A program made the position numbers and the translations under genes. The notes beneath the pieces are model-generated. The model was not told the DNA's origin and did not search any database. It saw only the letters and a list, made by a program, of their open reading frames with translations. Shown here one piece after another: positions 1 to 11,575 of a stretch of DNA of 64,000 bases. The stretch spans positions 372,001 to 436,000 of the forward strand of contig SAUG01000070.1 of assembly GCA_011316305.1 (NCBI GenBank), in the 5' to 3' direction. The DNA is from Rusavskia elegans. Taxonomy: Eukaryota > Ascomycota > Lecanoromycetes > Teloschistales > Teloschistaceae. Every line of letters starts with the position of its first letter. The stretch's first letter is position 1.

Positions 1-1249
1 TAGTATAAATTATCGAAATCGTACCTCTAGCGCCTCCTTAAATGCTTCTATAAATACCTGCCCCCTCGTATTATCGAGAAATCTCTACTACAATACCTTT
101 TACCTCTACTAAAACTACTATTTAATACGAGAGTTCTCCTATACGAATCTATCTACTACCTTAAAAACGCGTTTATATAACGATTTCGTAGCTATTTAAT
201 AAATTCGGCTCTATATAGCCTAGACCCTATTTAAAATTAAACCGGCTAATTAGAAAGCTCGATTTAAAAGTTCTAGTTTAGCTTCTATTAAACGTAGTAA
301 AAGCTAGCTAATTAGCTACCTCTAAATTAAATTATATAAACGCTTCCGCTAGTAGCTCCGTATCGAACTCTGCCGCCTCTATACTACTTAGGCCTCTACC
401 TCCTAAACTACCTCGTTAGCGCTAATTCGCGTCCTCCTATTAGCTAGTAAACTCGCCGCTCCCGCCCCCGCCGCTAATTATATTATAGTTATCGAGAAAG
501 AGTTTAGAGAAATAAGGAATTATCGAAGTATTATTACGTATACTGTTCCCGCTACTAGGAAATAAAGGATACGGCTATTATAGCTCCTATATAGTATAAT
601 AGTCTGCCTTTTTACCGGCGCTCGTTATAGTATCGAAAGCGATACCTTTTTCTCTTTTTAGGGTATTTATTATAGAGTAAGCTTTTATAAGGCCGAAAGG
701 TATATAATAAGTTACCCGATTAGGTTTAGTACGGCTCGCTAGACTAGATAGCGGCCTTAGTACGTACCTTTTATACCCGCAGGCCTCCTCCATAGAATAT
801 CAACCTTAATAAAACCTCGATGAACCCAGTTATTATCTATATTTGACCTCGTTATAACACTAATAGATCGAAGACTGCGAGTAACGGAATTATATTTATA
901 TAGTAGAGGATTCGTAATCGAATAAAAAAGGAAATAGTTAAATAGAAGTAATTGACTGCGCTATAAATTTTGCCTGACGAATATACTTTTAGCTGTAAAG
1001 ATTTCTTTATATATTAAATACAATAATCGATATCATATATAACGTTGATAAAGTATATATATATATATATAAATATTCAATATAATTTCAGATAGAAACC
1101 TTCCAGAAGAGATTATTTTATTATAAACTATCGATTATATATAAATATTATATTCGAAAATAATATTCTAATATTTAATATTAATATTTTAATAGACGTA
1201 TATATAGAATTCTATTAACGTTAAAAAGTTTTAGATTTAAAATCGAACG
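1..1249. repeat. RIP-degraded AT-rich repeat DNA, no gene
   Basis: This stretch has the composition of the retrotransposon that follows it: TpA is very common, CpA and TpG are nearly absent, and CpG-rich patches survive (for example around 430-475). I see no convincing gene. A 43-base stretch at about 630-672 resembles the sequence just before the 3' LTR of the chromovirus (about 8505-8547). This suggests that part of an older related element lies here, but I could not find its ends. Confidence 0.6.
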
Positions 1250-1347
1250 GTTATTTACTATATATATTCGTTATAATTCTTCGAATTTTGATTTGAATTT
1301 TTTACGATTTAATATTAAAAGCGTTAAACTAATTGAATTACGTAAAT
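1250..1347 (-). repeat. SINE-like element copy A, 3' part (split by chromovirus)
   Basis: Read on the minus strand, this matches the tail of SINE-like copy C (50680-51109), including the shared stretch around ATTACGTAAT and the run GAAATCAAAAATCCGAA in C. The rest of the copy lies beyond the LTR element at 8791-9136. The 8 bases ATCGAACG at 1242-1249 recur at 9137-9144 and are the probable target-site duplication of the whole SINE. Confidence 0.6.
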
Positions 1348-1588
1348 TGTTAGGAACCATTTGAGCTGCCTGGAGCTTATATGGAGCTCAGTGGATATAG
1401 AGGCGATAGCCGATAGTACCGGCTGACTAATACGCTGACTAAGCCCCGTTAACCGCGGCTTATTAGCCCTACGGGATTCGTTATCTAATTAGGCCTAGTA
1501 TTTAGCCTTATTCGTTTATTTATAGAGGAGCTTTCTACCTATATAGAAATATTACACTATTATTATTATCTTAAATCGATCTATAATA
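1348..1588 (+). repeat. 5' LTR of chromovirus
   Basis: A 241-bp direct repeat of 8545-8785, starting TGTTAGGAACC and ending CTATAATA. It is preceded by the target-site duplication TAAAT. Compared with the 3' copy, this LTR keeps more C and G at the differing sites, so it was hit somewhat less by RIP. Confidence 0.9.
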
Positions 1589-3086
1589 ATTAGTAGTAAT
1601 AAAAGTCATTTCATACGTACTATATAATATATATATAGCGCTTATAAATACTAATTCCTATTTATAAATACTAATAATACTAGTAACGTTATCTATATTC
1701 TCGGAGATACTAATTATCTTAATTAAATATACTTTATTAGTAGTATTTACTAAATAACTACCGTTCCTTACTAATTATACCTTATATACTTAGGTACGAT
1801 AGAAATAAACCGGTTTATTAATTAGATCCTAATTAATTACGATAGCGATAGACGAGCTACCCCTATTTTTCGATGATAGTACTATCCTTTTCGGGTACCA
1901 GCTCGTCGAGTTTATAAATAGAACCGGCCCTAGATATACTACTAATTAGTATTAGAATATACTAGATTTATTAAACTTTATATATAATAATTATAGCGAC
2001 TCTAGACCCCCTAGTATTAAAGTAGATAACGCTATAAGTATTAAAATAAGATTATCTTTCTAGCTATTCCGATCGCCTAGATAGCCCGATAAATAGTTAG
2101 ATAGCGGGGCTATAGCGTAAACTACTATTAAACGCTTTAGGGAGAGTACTATAAAGTTCCGGAACGATTCTATATATATACGAGCTATTATAAATTATCG
2201 AGTCTCTATTAAAAGTAAAGAAAAGAAAGATACGGTCGATAAAATCCTAGCGGACTTCAGTATAATCCGGAAACTAAATATAGCGCGAGGCCGTAGTTCT
2301 AATCCTATAGTAATACGATTTTTCGAGAAGTTAGAAAAATAGAATATTATAATCTAGGTAGAACTTATAGAACTTCGCTAATAAAGCTAATAGAAAAAGA
2401 AAACGCCTTTACCGCTATCTAAACTTGCTACGTATTTTACTAAATATAAGAAATTTATTATAGGCGATATTAGCTACTTCTACCTTTTCTATAATAATTA
2501 ATCCGCTAAAACCGGGCTTTATATCGAATATATAGATAAAGATACCTACTTTCGCGACGTCTATATTTTTACCGAATAAATTAAAGATATCGCTAGGTTA
2601 AATAGTAAGGTTAAAGAGAATCTATAGATATATTTTCGCGGTAAAGCTTTATAATAATATTCTAATAAACTCTCGGATATAAAAAAAGAATATCTAATAA
2701 AAGACCTCGATATATAGATTAACGCTTTAATTATTTACTTTAAACTACTAATAGAAGAAGGAATATATATCCTAAAAAAAAAAGGTATACTATTAAAAAT
2801 ATAAGCCGCTATCGCGAACCTCGCGAATATAGCTAGGCTAGGCTTCGAGCTATAAAGATCGCTAAAATAACTAATACTTGGTAAATTATTATATAGATAT
2901 AAATAGGTTTTACTATTCCTTTTTATATTACTTTTATTTCTAAACTAATAGAAATAACTACTATTAATACGTTCTTTTAATTAATAGATAATTATAAGCT
3001 CGAAATCTAGACTATAGGAAAAGACTGCTTCCGGTAATCCTAGGAAATACCCCCTAATAACTCTAGCTATTAATAAATATAGAATT

Positions 3087-3131
3087 TGTTTCTATTCCGG
3101 CTTTAACCGGTACTAAAAAATATAATATACT
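3087..3131 (+). pseudogene. Gag CCHC zinc-knuckle remnant of chromovirus
   Basis: Translation from 3087 keeps the spacing of a CX2CX4HX4C nucleocapsid knuckle. The first Cys is intact, and the second is read as Ser. The His and last Cys are read as Tyr, which is what C-to-T or G-to-A changes on those codons give. In-frame stops replace likely Trp and Gln codons. It marks the end of gag and supports the plus-strand orientation of the element. Confidence 0.55.
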
Positions 3132-5029
3132 AATTAATACTTAGTTCCGGCCTTTCTAGATATAAATATTAGTATTCTACGGTTTAGTAGACTTTTTAGC
3201 CTTTTTAGAGATATTAGCCTCCCTTTATTAAAAAGGATCTACTAGGAACGCCTCCTACCTAAAATAGCGCGAATTCCCTTCGCTCTATATTCGTAAATAG
3301 ATTAGGAAATCTATAAAGAAATTCCTTTCTAATATACGCTAGTATATAGTAATAGACCTTAGAGGCTTTATAATAACTAGTCCTAAAGAAGACTTTACTT
3401 CGGCCTAAATTTTTAATACTTAGTACCGCTAGCTCCGCTTTAATAAACCTATTAAATAGGAGTTTATAAAGATATATATAGCGAGGATTATCCTACTATA
3501 GAGAAAGCCTACGCCTAATATACCGAATAGGATCCCGCGTATAGGTATTATAATAATAGGTCCGCCGAACTTTATAATAAAAAGGTCGAATACTATAATA
3601 GAATTTATAAGGAGTTAGAATATAAAAAAGTTAGCCAGAATTTTATTAATACTAGGCCGAAGGTTTTATATTCGTATTAGAAGTATAACGCCTTATTTAA
3701 GTTACGTAATAAATTATTTAAATATTTTAAAACCGTTTACTAGAATATAGAAAGTAATAAAGCCGAAATATAAGTATTTATTGCCGATAAGTAATCCCCT
3801 AATAAAGAAGATACTTCTATACCTCGCGTAATCGCTTTAAATAGTGAATAGATTATAGGAACTGGTTTAGCCTTTAAGCGCTTCTATTACGCTGTACTTC
3901 TATTAGCTTTCTATCCGGATATATCCGATACTAAAAATATATATACTAACTTAAAATATATAATATTAATAGCCGATAGGAAATTTATTCTAGAAAATAT
4001 CGAAATTAAAAAACTACCGAAAAAGATTTCTATTTATAATATAAGTAAATAAATCTATTAAACCGATAAATTCGTAGTTTTTATTTTCTATTTAAAGGGC
4101 GATTTAGCTATTATAGAGCTTATAAAGGAAATCTATATTATTAAGGATCTATAAGCTAATCTACTACTAGATATAGATATTTTAATTCCGGAAGAAATAA
4201 TTCTAGATTATTAAAAATAGTAAATTATTATCGGCAGTTATAAAAATTTTAAAGTTAACTTTAATTCCTATATATAAGAGGAGCCTAACTTTAAACGTAC
4301 TATTAGAACTTAAGATAATATTATTTTAAAATCTAATAGAATTATACGAGTCCTAGTATAATATCGAAATAATATTCCCGGAAACTATAATTTCTTTTTT
4401 AAATCTAAATTAAAATTAACTCTGAAAATAAACTTTAGCTCTAACAGTAGCGCTTTTACTAATATAGTTAATACCTCCTTTAGCTTCGTAAATATCTATA
4501 ACGTAAGCTACTTACTAGTAGTTTTATTTAAATAAACCCGGCTTAGAAAAATTATCGAAAATCGGTATAAAAAATACTATACCGCTATTCCTAATATAAT
4601 TCCGCTTACTATAGAATTAACCTGGAGTACTATTAAATATGCCGTTAAGAAATTAGCGAAAAAAGCAGCTATTAGAGCTACTACGATACTCGCTGCTACT
4701 ATAGTTATATAAAATAGGACCGTATATCGTCTAGAATTATCTAATATAGTTAGTATATAGAATATTCTAATAAATTAGAACGCCTTCTACCTAGCTAATA
4801 AAGTAAATCTTAGCGGCGTAAATTTAGTTAAAAATATCGAATTCGCTAAATTAGCTTCCCCTACTATATCTATTAATTCTAAACTAGAATACCGCCTATC
4901 TAATAGTATTACGGTTTATAGTAAACTATTAGTAGCGTAATAATTAGCTGCTGTTACCGAGAAATATAAGAATATATTTACCGATTAGAAAGCTATAGTA
5001 GATATTTCTAAAAAAGAATAGATACTAAT

Positions 5030-8000
5030 ACTTCTAAAAGAAGGAACGAAGCCTATACCTTTAAAAATTTATAATCTAAACTATATAGACTATATTAAAT
5101 TTAATAAAACCTTTAATAAATTTAATAAATAAAGTAAAATAAAATACTCCGAATAGCTAACGCCTTTTATATACCCTATTTTTATAGTATAGAGGATTTT
5201 CCTAGATAGTATAAAGAAGGGATAAGTAGTAGTTAATATTCGAAACTTTAACGCTATTATAGAATCGGATAGCTATCCTTTTCTACTATAAACGGATATT
5301 ATCGCTTTAGTATTAGAGTATCCCTATATTTCTATTATTAATACTATAGGATAGTTTTATTAGTTTAGAATCTAACACTATAATCGTTATAAACTTATTA
5401 TAGTTTCTTATCGCGGATAAAAATAAGCTTTAGTATTATTTATAAGATATAAAGGTTTACTACTATATATATAGCGCTAGACCGATAAACTATTCCGCCT
5501 ATTTAAGGATTTCGCTAAAGCCTATATAAATAATATTATTATTTTCTTATATAGTTTAGAAGAATATTTAGAATATTTAGATTAAATTTTTACTCTATTC
5601 CGAGAAAAACGAGATAGTCTTATACCTTCTAAGTCGTTTATAGGGTATCCTTTAGTTCGCTTACTTAAATAACGCGTTAATATACTAGGAATAACTACTT
5701 TAGAAAATAAGATTAAAGTTATCTGCTTTTCCTAAATATCTATAGGATCTTGAAACCTATTTCGGAATAACTAGCTGGCTATATTATATAATTATAAGAT
5801 ATATATAGCTCGCCGAACCTCTATAGAAAAGGAAGACTCTATTTATAAAAGGACTCAGACAAGGCTTTAAGGGACTTAAACGTAAATTCTAATTAACGAA
5901 GTTAAAATATAATCCTATTCTAAAAGAAAAAGAATTATTTCAGATACTATAAATAGTATTCGAACTACTAACTTTCTTCTATTATTTCGACTTTATAAGG
6001 AAGCTCTATATCGATCTAGATATATTAAAGTAATTCGGCTTTATAGTAATTATCTACTATATTAAAAGAAACCCCGATAAAGACTTCCTATCTATTAAAA
6101 TATAGCTAATAATATTTCTAAATAAATATTTTAATAGCGCCGAATAGAATTATTAGCCTACCGAATTAGAAGTCGCTAGAGTCGTTTAGATAATAAAAAA
6201 TACTCGCTACTTTATTAATTTATTATTAAAGCTACTAGTAATTATATATACTAATTACTCAACGGTAGTCCTAATTTCAAAATAGATCTCGCTTAAAATA
6301 ACAAGTACCGATAAGCTAAATCTAAGACTCGTTTATATATTATAGTATTTTTCGGCTTTTAATATTAAATTACGTTATAAAGCAGGCAAGACTAATATTA
6401 TTTCTAATATCTTATTATAATTTAAAACGAAGGTTCCCTATACGCCGGTTAAAAATAAAGAAGGTATCCTAGATATACTATATAGAAATACCGAGCTTAA
6501 TAATAAAGAAGATATCCTATAGTACGCCCCGGATACTATTATATTAATATACTATATAACCCTCGTCGAAATAGTAGACGAGTTTAAATAGCGTATTAAG
6601 GAAGGCTACGCTAATAATAAGCGATAGACTAGGATTATTATAATACTATAAATCTAGCAACTAAATCCTAATATTAAAGATAATAAATATCGCGTACTAG
6701 ATATTAATTTCCGAATATATAATAAACTCTTTTACTATATTCCTAGAAATAGCCGAAATCGATTCTATATTCCGGATAAACTTATAGGCGAAGTTATCGG
6801 CGAAGTTTATAACCGGTATTATTAAGGGTATTATTATATATATAAGGAATTCTTTTTATCAATCTTTATTTATAATATATATAAGAAGATTAAGGAATAT
6901 ATAGAGTACTACTAGTAATACTAGTTAAATTAAACGAAGCGGTATAGGCCCTATAGCTTCTTTAATCTAATTCCTCCGAAGATACCGTTTTATATAATTA
7001 TAATAGACTTCGTACTCGCGTTATCTACGAAGTTTTCTACTAAGGATTATATACTAATAATTATATATAAATATATTAAAATGGTTCTACTAATTCCTAA
7101 ATAGATTATTTATTCCGTAGTTAATTAGGCGAATTTTATTATTATAGCCTTATTCGAATATAACTAGAGAATCCTATTAGCTATTATTAGTAATAGGAAT
7201 TATAAATTTATATTTTTCTTCTAGTACCAGATTTTCTAGAAGCTAGGAATAAAAATTCTAGTATCTATAGTATATTACTTCTAAACCGATAAATAATCGA
7301 AACGAACTAATTAAATAGTAGAAATTAATTTCTACTTCTGGTTTATAGAATATCCGGATAAAAATTAAATTAAAGCTATTCTATTTTTATAATTCGTATT
7401 TAATAATATAACTAGTTTCGCTACTAGTATAGCCCCTAATAAACTAGTACTAGGCTTTCGATTTAAAGATACGGTTAGTACTTTATCGGACCTACCGCCG
7501 GAAAATATAGAATACCTAAAACCTATTAAATATATAGAGATAGAAGATATAATAGCTTTTAGTACCGCTTTTTCTAAGGTTCGTTATAATAACCTATATA
7601 AAGCCAGGTCCTTTAAACTAGGTAATAAGGTTTTCTTAAAGCTTTATTACGGATATACGCTGCTAGATATTACTAATCGAAAGTTTTTATATTAATAAAT
7701 AAGTCCGTTTAAAGTAATTTATAAAATCGGGTACTTTATATATAAATTAAAACTTTCTATTACTATAAAAATCTATCCTCTTATTTCTATAGCCTAATTA
7801 GAACTAGCGCCTATCGGTAATAATTCTTTTAACCGGCTTCCGGTTAATAATAAGCTTCCTACTATCGAAATAGAATTCCCGGAAGAAGATCCTAACTAGT
7901 TCGAGATAGAACGAATTATAGATCGGCGAAAGGTATACTAGCGCTTCTAGTATTTAGTTAAATAGAAAGGCTATAGGCCGTAATATAATAGCTAGTATAG

Positions 8001-8090
8001 GTTATAAGATATAATATATTATATAGACTTTATTAATAAATATAATAAATATTTTTTCCTTCTATCTAAACTTTATTATTAGTAATAATC
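5030..8090 (+). pseudogene. Degraded pol: RT, RNase H, integrase, chromodomain
   Basis: Plus-strand translation gives long runs of recognisable pol despite many RIP stops. The reverse transcriptase has the fingers motif around NIRNFNAI and the catalytic box reading YINNI at about 5524-5540 instead of YIDDI, with Asp codons changed to Asn. The integrase region (about 6850-7400) reads through the core, with the conserved TDxQSxRTNQ-type segment at about 7270-7310. A chromodomain-like segment with YLVK-KGY follows at about 7940-7970. The order RT-RH-INT-chromodomain separates it from copia elements, where integrase precedes RT. Confidence 0.85.
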
Positions 8091-8314
8091 TAATTATATC
8101 CTAGCGGTATTATAGTAACCGGAGCTTTAAATATCCGTATTACTAGCAGACCCCCTATACTATTCCGGACTAAAATTAAAGCGTTTATAAATTATTATAC
8201 CTTACCGGCGTTTTATATATTCGATCTAGTATAATTATATTTCTTTTTATATTCGGCAAGGTACTACTACTATCTATTAGATTCTAATTCGAAGATTCTA
8301 TTACTAGGCGCTAT

Positions 8315-8437
8315 AGTATAGTAGCAGTATATACTACCTCTATTTAAGCGATAAAGAAATTAGCTCGGCCGCCCTATTAGCCGCTTTTTATTATTTAAAG
8401 GTTCTAGTATAGCCCGGGTTCGATTCCTAGTAATACT
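8315..8437 (+). other. tRNA-like relic near the 3' end of the chromovirus
   Basis: The segment contains a canonical T-loop/B-box GGTTCGATTCC at 8418-8428, within a T-arm (8414-8430) whose stem still partly pairs. It is bounded by AGTATAG and TAATACT, which can form most of an acceptor stem. A D-arm-like GCAG...CTAC lies at 8324-8337. The total of 123 nt is longer than a normal tRNA, so an intron or insertion would be needed. It lies between the chromodomain and the 3' LTR. It could be a captured tRNA, a fragment of another SINE, or chance. Confidence 0.3.
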
Positions 8438-8544
8438 ATTTTCTTTTTAACTTTTTAGCGTCTTTATTTTTAACGTTTTTAAAGTTTTTAAACGTTTAAT
8501 ATAAACGTATCGAAAGCGATACTATTTTTACGTTTTATAGTATT

Positions 8545-8785
8545 TATTAGGAGCTATTTAAACTGCCTAGAGCTTATATAAAGTTTAGTAGATATAGAGG
8601 TACTAGCCGATAGTACCGGCTGACTAATACGCTGACTAAGTTCCGTTAACCGCGGTTTATTAGCTCTACAGGATTCGTTATCTAATTAGGTCTAGCGCTC
8701 AGCTTTATTCGCTTGTTTATAGAGGAGCTTTCCACCTATATAGAAATATCAAGCTATTATTATTATTTTAAATCGATCCATAATA
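8545..8785 (+). repeat. 3' LTR of chromovirus
   Basis: A 241-bp direct repeat of 1348-1588. It begins TATTAGGAGC and ends CCATAATA, and is followed by the target-site duplication TAAAT at 8786-8790. Most differences from the 5' LTR are transitions. Confidence 0.9.
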
Positions 8786-8790
8786 TAAAT

Positions 8791-9136
8791 ATTTAAAAAT
8801 TTCGATATTTTACCGACTATTTAACTTTAGAATTTCTAAAAAAGCTAGATTTAAACTAAATTTCATTTAAAAAAACTTTAATTTATTTAATTTTATTATC
8901 TAATTTTATTCGGACGATCAATATATATAAATCGAAACGATTTACTAAATATAGAATTTTTCTATATAAAATTCTATATAATAATCGATTTAATCGATAG
9001 ATAAAATTTAAATATTAGATTATTTTTTTAAAAATTCGAATTTTCGATCCGCCGATTTAATGTCGCTAATTTCAAAAAGCGCTAGATCCGTTAGATTATC
9101 AAATTACGTAGTTTTTACTACTACGCTATTCAAATC
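8791..9136 (-). repeat. SINE-like element copy A, tRNA-like head part
   Basis: On the minus strand this begins GATTTGAATAGCGTAGTAG, the RIP-mutated form of the head GACTTGGATGGCGCAGTAG of copy C. It runs through the same body to the point where the chromovirus inserted. With 1250-1347 it makes about 444 bp, close to the 423-430 bp of the other copies. The B-box position reads GGATCGAAAATTC, so the internal promoter is damaged. Probable duplication ATCGAACG lies at 9137-9144. Confidence 0.65.
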
Positions 9137-9144
9137 ATCGAACG

Positions 9145-9727
9145 TTTATAATTTTTTTTTTTTTTAAAAATTATTAGTAATAGATAGCGTCTAACAAAAT
9201 AGTAGATCTAATATAAATAAAAATCTTTATAATATAAAACGAAAAATTACCGCGTTTTAGAAATTTAATATAGTTATTATTAATTTATATTATCTTTTCA
9301 ATACTAATATCTATTATTTTTTACCGTATATGCTTCGCGAGTTTTGGTAACGATTGAATAAAAAATCTTAGTACTAGTACCGTAATGACACGGTATATCC
9401 ATTCGAGGTTACGCCCCAAAGATAGCCTACGGTCGCCTGGGCTACCGAGAGCTGAGAGCCTTAGCGTTGCCATCCTCCGTACCTACCCATAACCACGGCC
9501 AACTTTAAAGAAGCGTCGCTGAGTGAGCGCCGATGTCATTGGCGGCAAGTGCAGGCCCGAGCCAAAGTAAAAGCGGCGAGAGACGCCCTTAACGACCCAC
9601 CTAGAACCCCCCCAACAGTCAACTTTTTGGGCACATCCACCACCCGTCGACTCGACTTCTTGGGTACAACAACCACCCATCCACGCGACTTCCCAGGTAC
9701 AACCATCGTATTCCACCAGCCATCGCG
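9145..9727. other. RIP boundary and 5' leader of HMG-box gene
   Basis: Composition changes from RIP-type AT-rich to normal genic DNA at about 9310-9420. The last 200 bases before 9728 are CA-rich with CCACCC repeats and probably form the promoter and 5' UTR of the HMG-box gene. An open frame starting at 9549 overlaps the gene in another frame and has no protein-like features. Confidence 0.5.
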
Positions 9728-11122
9728 ATGGCTCGTCCGAAGAAGGGTGAGGAGCAGTCCAAGGACCCCGGAACTCTTCTCATCAGTAGGGAGGACTTTG
9801 TCCGTACTAGAGACTCGGTGAGTGATATTTACCGTCTCTCCATAAGTTATTGTGTGTTGTCCATCCAGTTCCACAACAACAACAACATCATCATCGCGTT
9901 CTTGTCCATATGAGTTCAGCATCCACGTTATGCACAGTAGCGAAAGAATCTTCCGCCTATTGTCGCGTGTGTAATCCGAAAGCACATCGCGTACCGTCCA
10001 ACATCTCACAATTCTGTACTGCAATGTCCAGCGCAAACGTCTGGCGGCCTTTCGTCATACTTGTCAAGCTGCAGTCGGCCCACGTTAAGCTAATCCACCT
10101 TCAATGTCAAGGTCGTCACTGGCTTAGCCACGCTTCAGTCCGCCGTCCAAGATCTATCGCGCGCCTACATTACCCATACCAACACCGTTCTTGGAAAGGG
10201 CACAGGGTCATCACTCGAGCTGCCGTACTTCACCAATCCGCTCGGCGGCGAGATGAGTCTGTTTGGTGGACCAGCGCAAGCGCCCGCAGTCGCCGCCCCT
10301 GATCAAAGCGCCAAACCAGAGGCGAAGAAAAGGAAACGTGCCCCACACGACAAGAATGCCCCGAAACGTCCAAGGACACCGTACTTTCTGTACATGCAGT
10401 TCGCGCGCGACGGCATAGCACGAGAGATGGGTTCCGACTACAGCAACAAGCAGGTACAGGACGAAGGGACACGAAGGTGGAACTCAATGGGCAAGGACGA
10501 GAAAGAGGTGAGTCCACTTCGCGTCTTCGGGGTTCGGGTGATGACCACTGACCGTTCTCTTCAGCAATGGGCCGAGTTATATGGCTGCAACTATGCCGGC
10601 TATAAGAGAAAAGTCCAAGCGTACAAGGCGGGGCTTCCAATTCCTGAATTCACAGCCGAGGAAGCACGGCAACTATATGACGAAGATCGAAACATCGGTG
10701 CCGCGTCAGCTCCAGCGCACGACGCCACTTCGGACCACGATGAGAACATGGACAGCGAAGAAGAATCCGAGGATACAAGCTCTTCTTCAGACGAAGATTC
10801 TCCCGAGCCACCCAAAGCTGTCTCGCCTCCCAAGTCACCGCGGGCTAGCAAGCGTGGAAAAAGCGCAAAGGGGAAAGTAGAGAAAAAAGCCAGCCCCGTT
10901 AAAGAACCTGCTCCTGTTGAACCAAGCCCCAAGTCGCCAGAGACAGAGCGAAAGAAGAAAGGCACTCGAAAGAACGATGCGAAAGCCACTGTTGGAACCA
11001 CCGAGCCAAAGCACGAAGACCAGGTTGATAGTGGCAGCTCGCCTACCAAAGCCAAGAAAGACAGTGAGCCGGAGCCGAAATCAAAAAGGAAGAAGCGCAA
11101 AAGTGAGGCTTTGGGCGCCTGA
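9728..11122 (+). CDS. HMG-box protein, three exons
   Basis: A predicted 347-residue chromatin protein with one HMG box, from exons 9728-9817, 10112-10507 and 10565-11122. The introns (294 and 57 bp) have GTGAGT donors and AG acceptors and keep phase 0. Residues 1-30 start MARPKKGEEQSK; the next part contains a predicted helical stretch (VVTGLATLQSAVQDLSRAY). The HMG box covers about residues 105-185, with the typical KRPRTPYFLYMQFARD opening and WNSMGKDEKEQWAELY. Its helix 3 is split by the second intron. The C-terminal 150 residues are a disordered Lys/Glu/Ser/Pro-rich tail. HMG-box proteins of this kind bend DNA or RNA polymerase I/II templates; the exact role is not visible. The ATG at 9728 is in frame with a well-supported exon 1. 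Confidence 0.85.
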
Positions 11123-11575
11123 GCAAGACAGATCTAAGAATTCCTTGGTCATGTTTTGTGATGTAGGGCCTATGGTAGACGGCCCCCGAGGCGTTCAAGA
11201 GCGATGACAGGTATATGGAAAGAGGGTGGGCCTTGGAGTATTGATTATTCGTAGATCCTACCTCTAATTAAGACCGGAGTACTGCGAATTCGCGGTGAAA
11301 TAATTCTTGAGGATGGAATATCGGCCCCAATGGTTCCGCTTCTCTGTGTGTTGCCTGTATTTTCCGGTTAGACATGAAAGATGGGTTTCAATAAAAGTTT
11401 CAGTTGACGTTGTTTCGAGAACCCCTCGAACCATCAATGCCCCTCACTCACTAGCTACCTCCGGACCTTGGATCACTCTACACGGAGTGAAAGCTGTTTC
11501 CTGCTGACACCACCAACCCCCGACGATATTGACCAGCCTTACCATCAGCTTTCATCCACCACTGTTGTTTCGACG
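11123..11575. other. Intergenic, HMG-box gene to urease
   Basis: 453 bp between two plus-strand genes. An AATAAA-like AATAAAAG at 11389 could serve polyadenylation of the upstream gene. The bases just before the urease ATG are CT- and CA-rich, as in fungal leaders. I see no gene. Confidence 0.4.

Larger units (their letters stand above)
1348..8785 (+). mobile_element. Full-length RIP-inactivated Ty3/gypsy chromovirus
   Basis: The element is 7438 bp, bounded by two 241-bp direct LTRs (1348-1588 and 8545-8785). A perfect 5-bp target-site duplication TAAAT flanks it (1343-1347 and 8786-8790). The LTRs begin TGTTAGG and TATTAGG and differ mostly by C/T and G/A changes, as RIP would produce. Inside, on the plus strand and in the order typical of Metaviridae, are a gag zinc-knuckle remnant (about 3087-3130), reverse transcriptase (about 5150-5700), RNase H, integrase core (about 6850-7400) and a C-terminal chromodomain (about 7910-8080). 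Many codons are now stops through CAA/CAG-to-TAA/TAG changes, so the element cannot encode active proteins. It sits inside an older SINE-like copy. Confidence 0.92.

Noticed and set aside
587..793. Minus-strand open frame of 68 codons in block I
   Set aside because: It lies in RIP-mutated repeat DNA, has no conserved motif, and is explained by local loss of stops on that strand.
1348..8785. Copia-type assignment of the LTR element
   Set aside because: Integrase follows RT and RNase H, and a chromodomain ends pol, which is the Ty3/gypsy chromovirus order.
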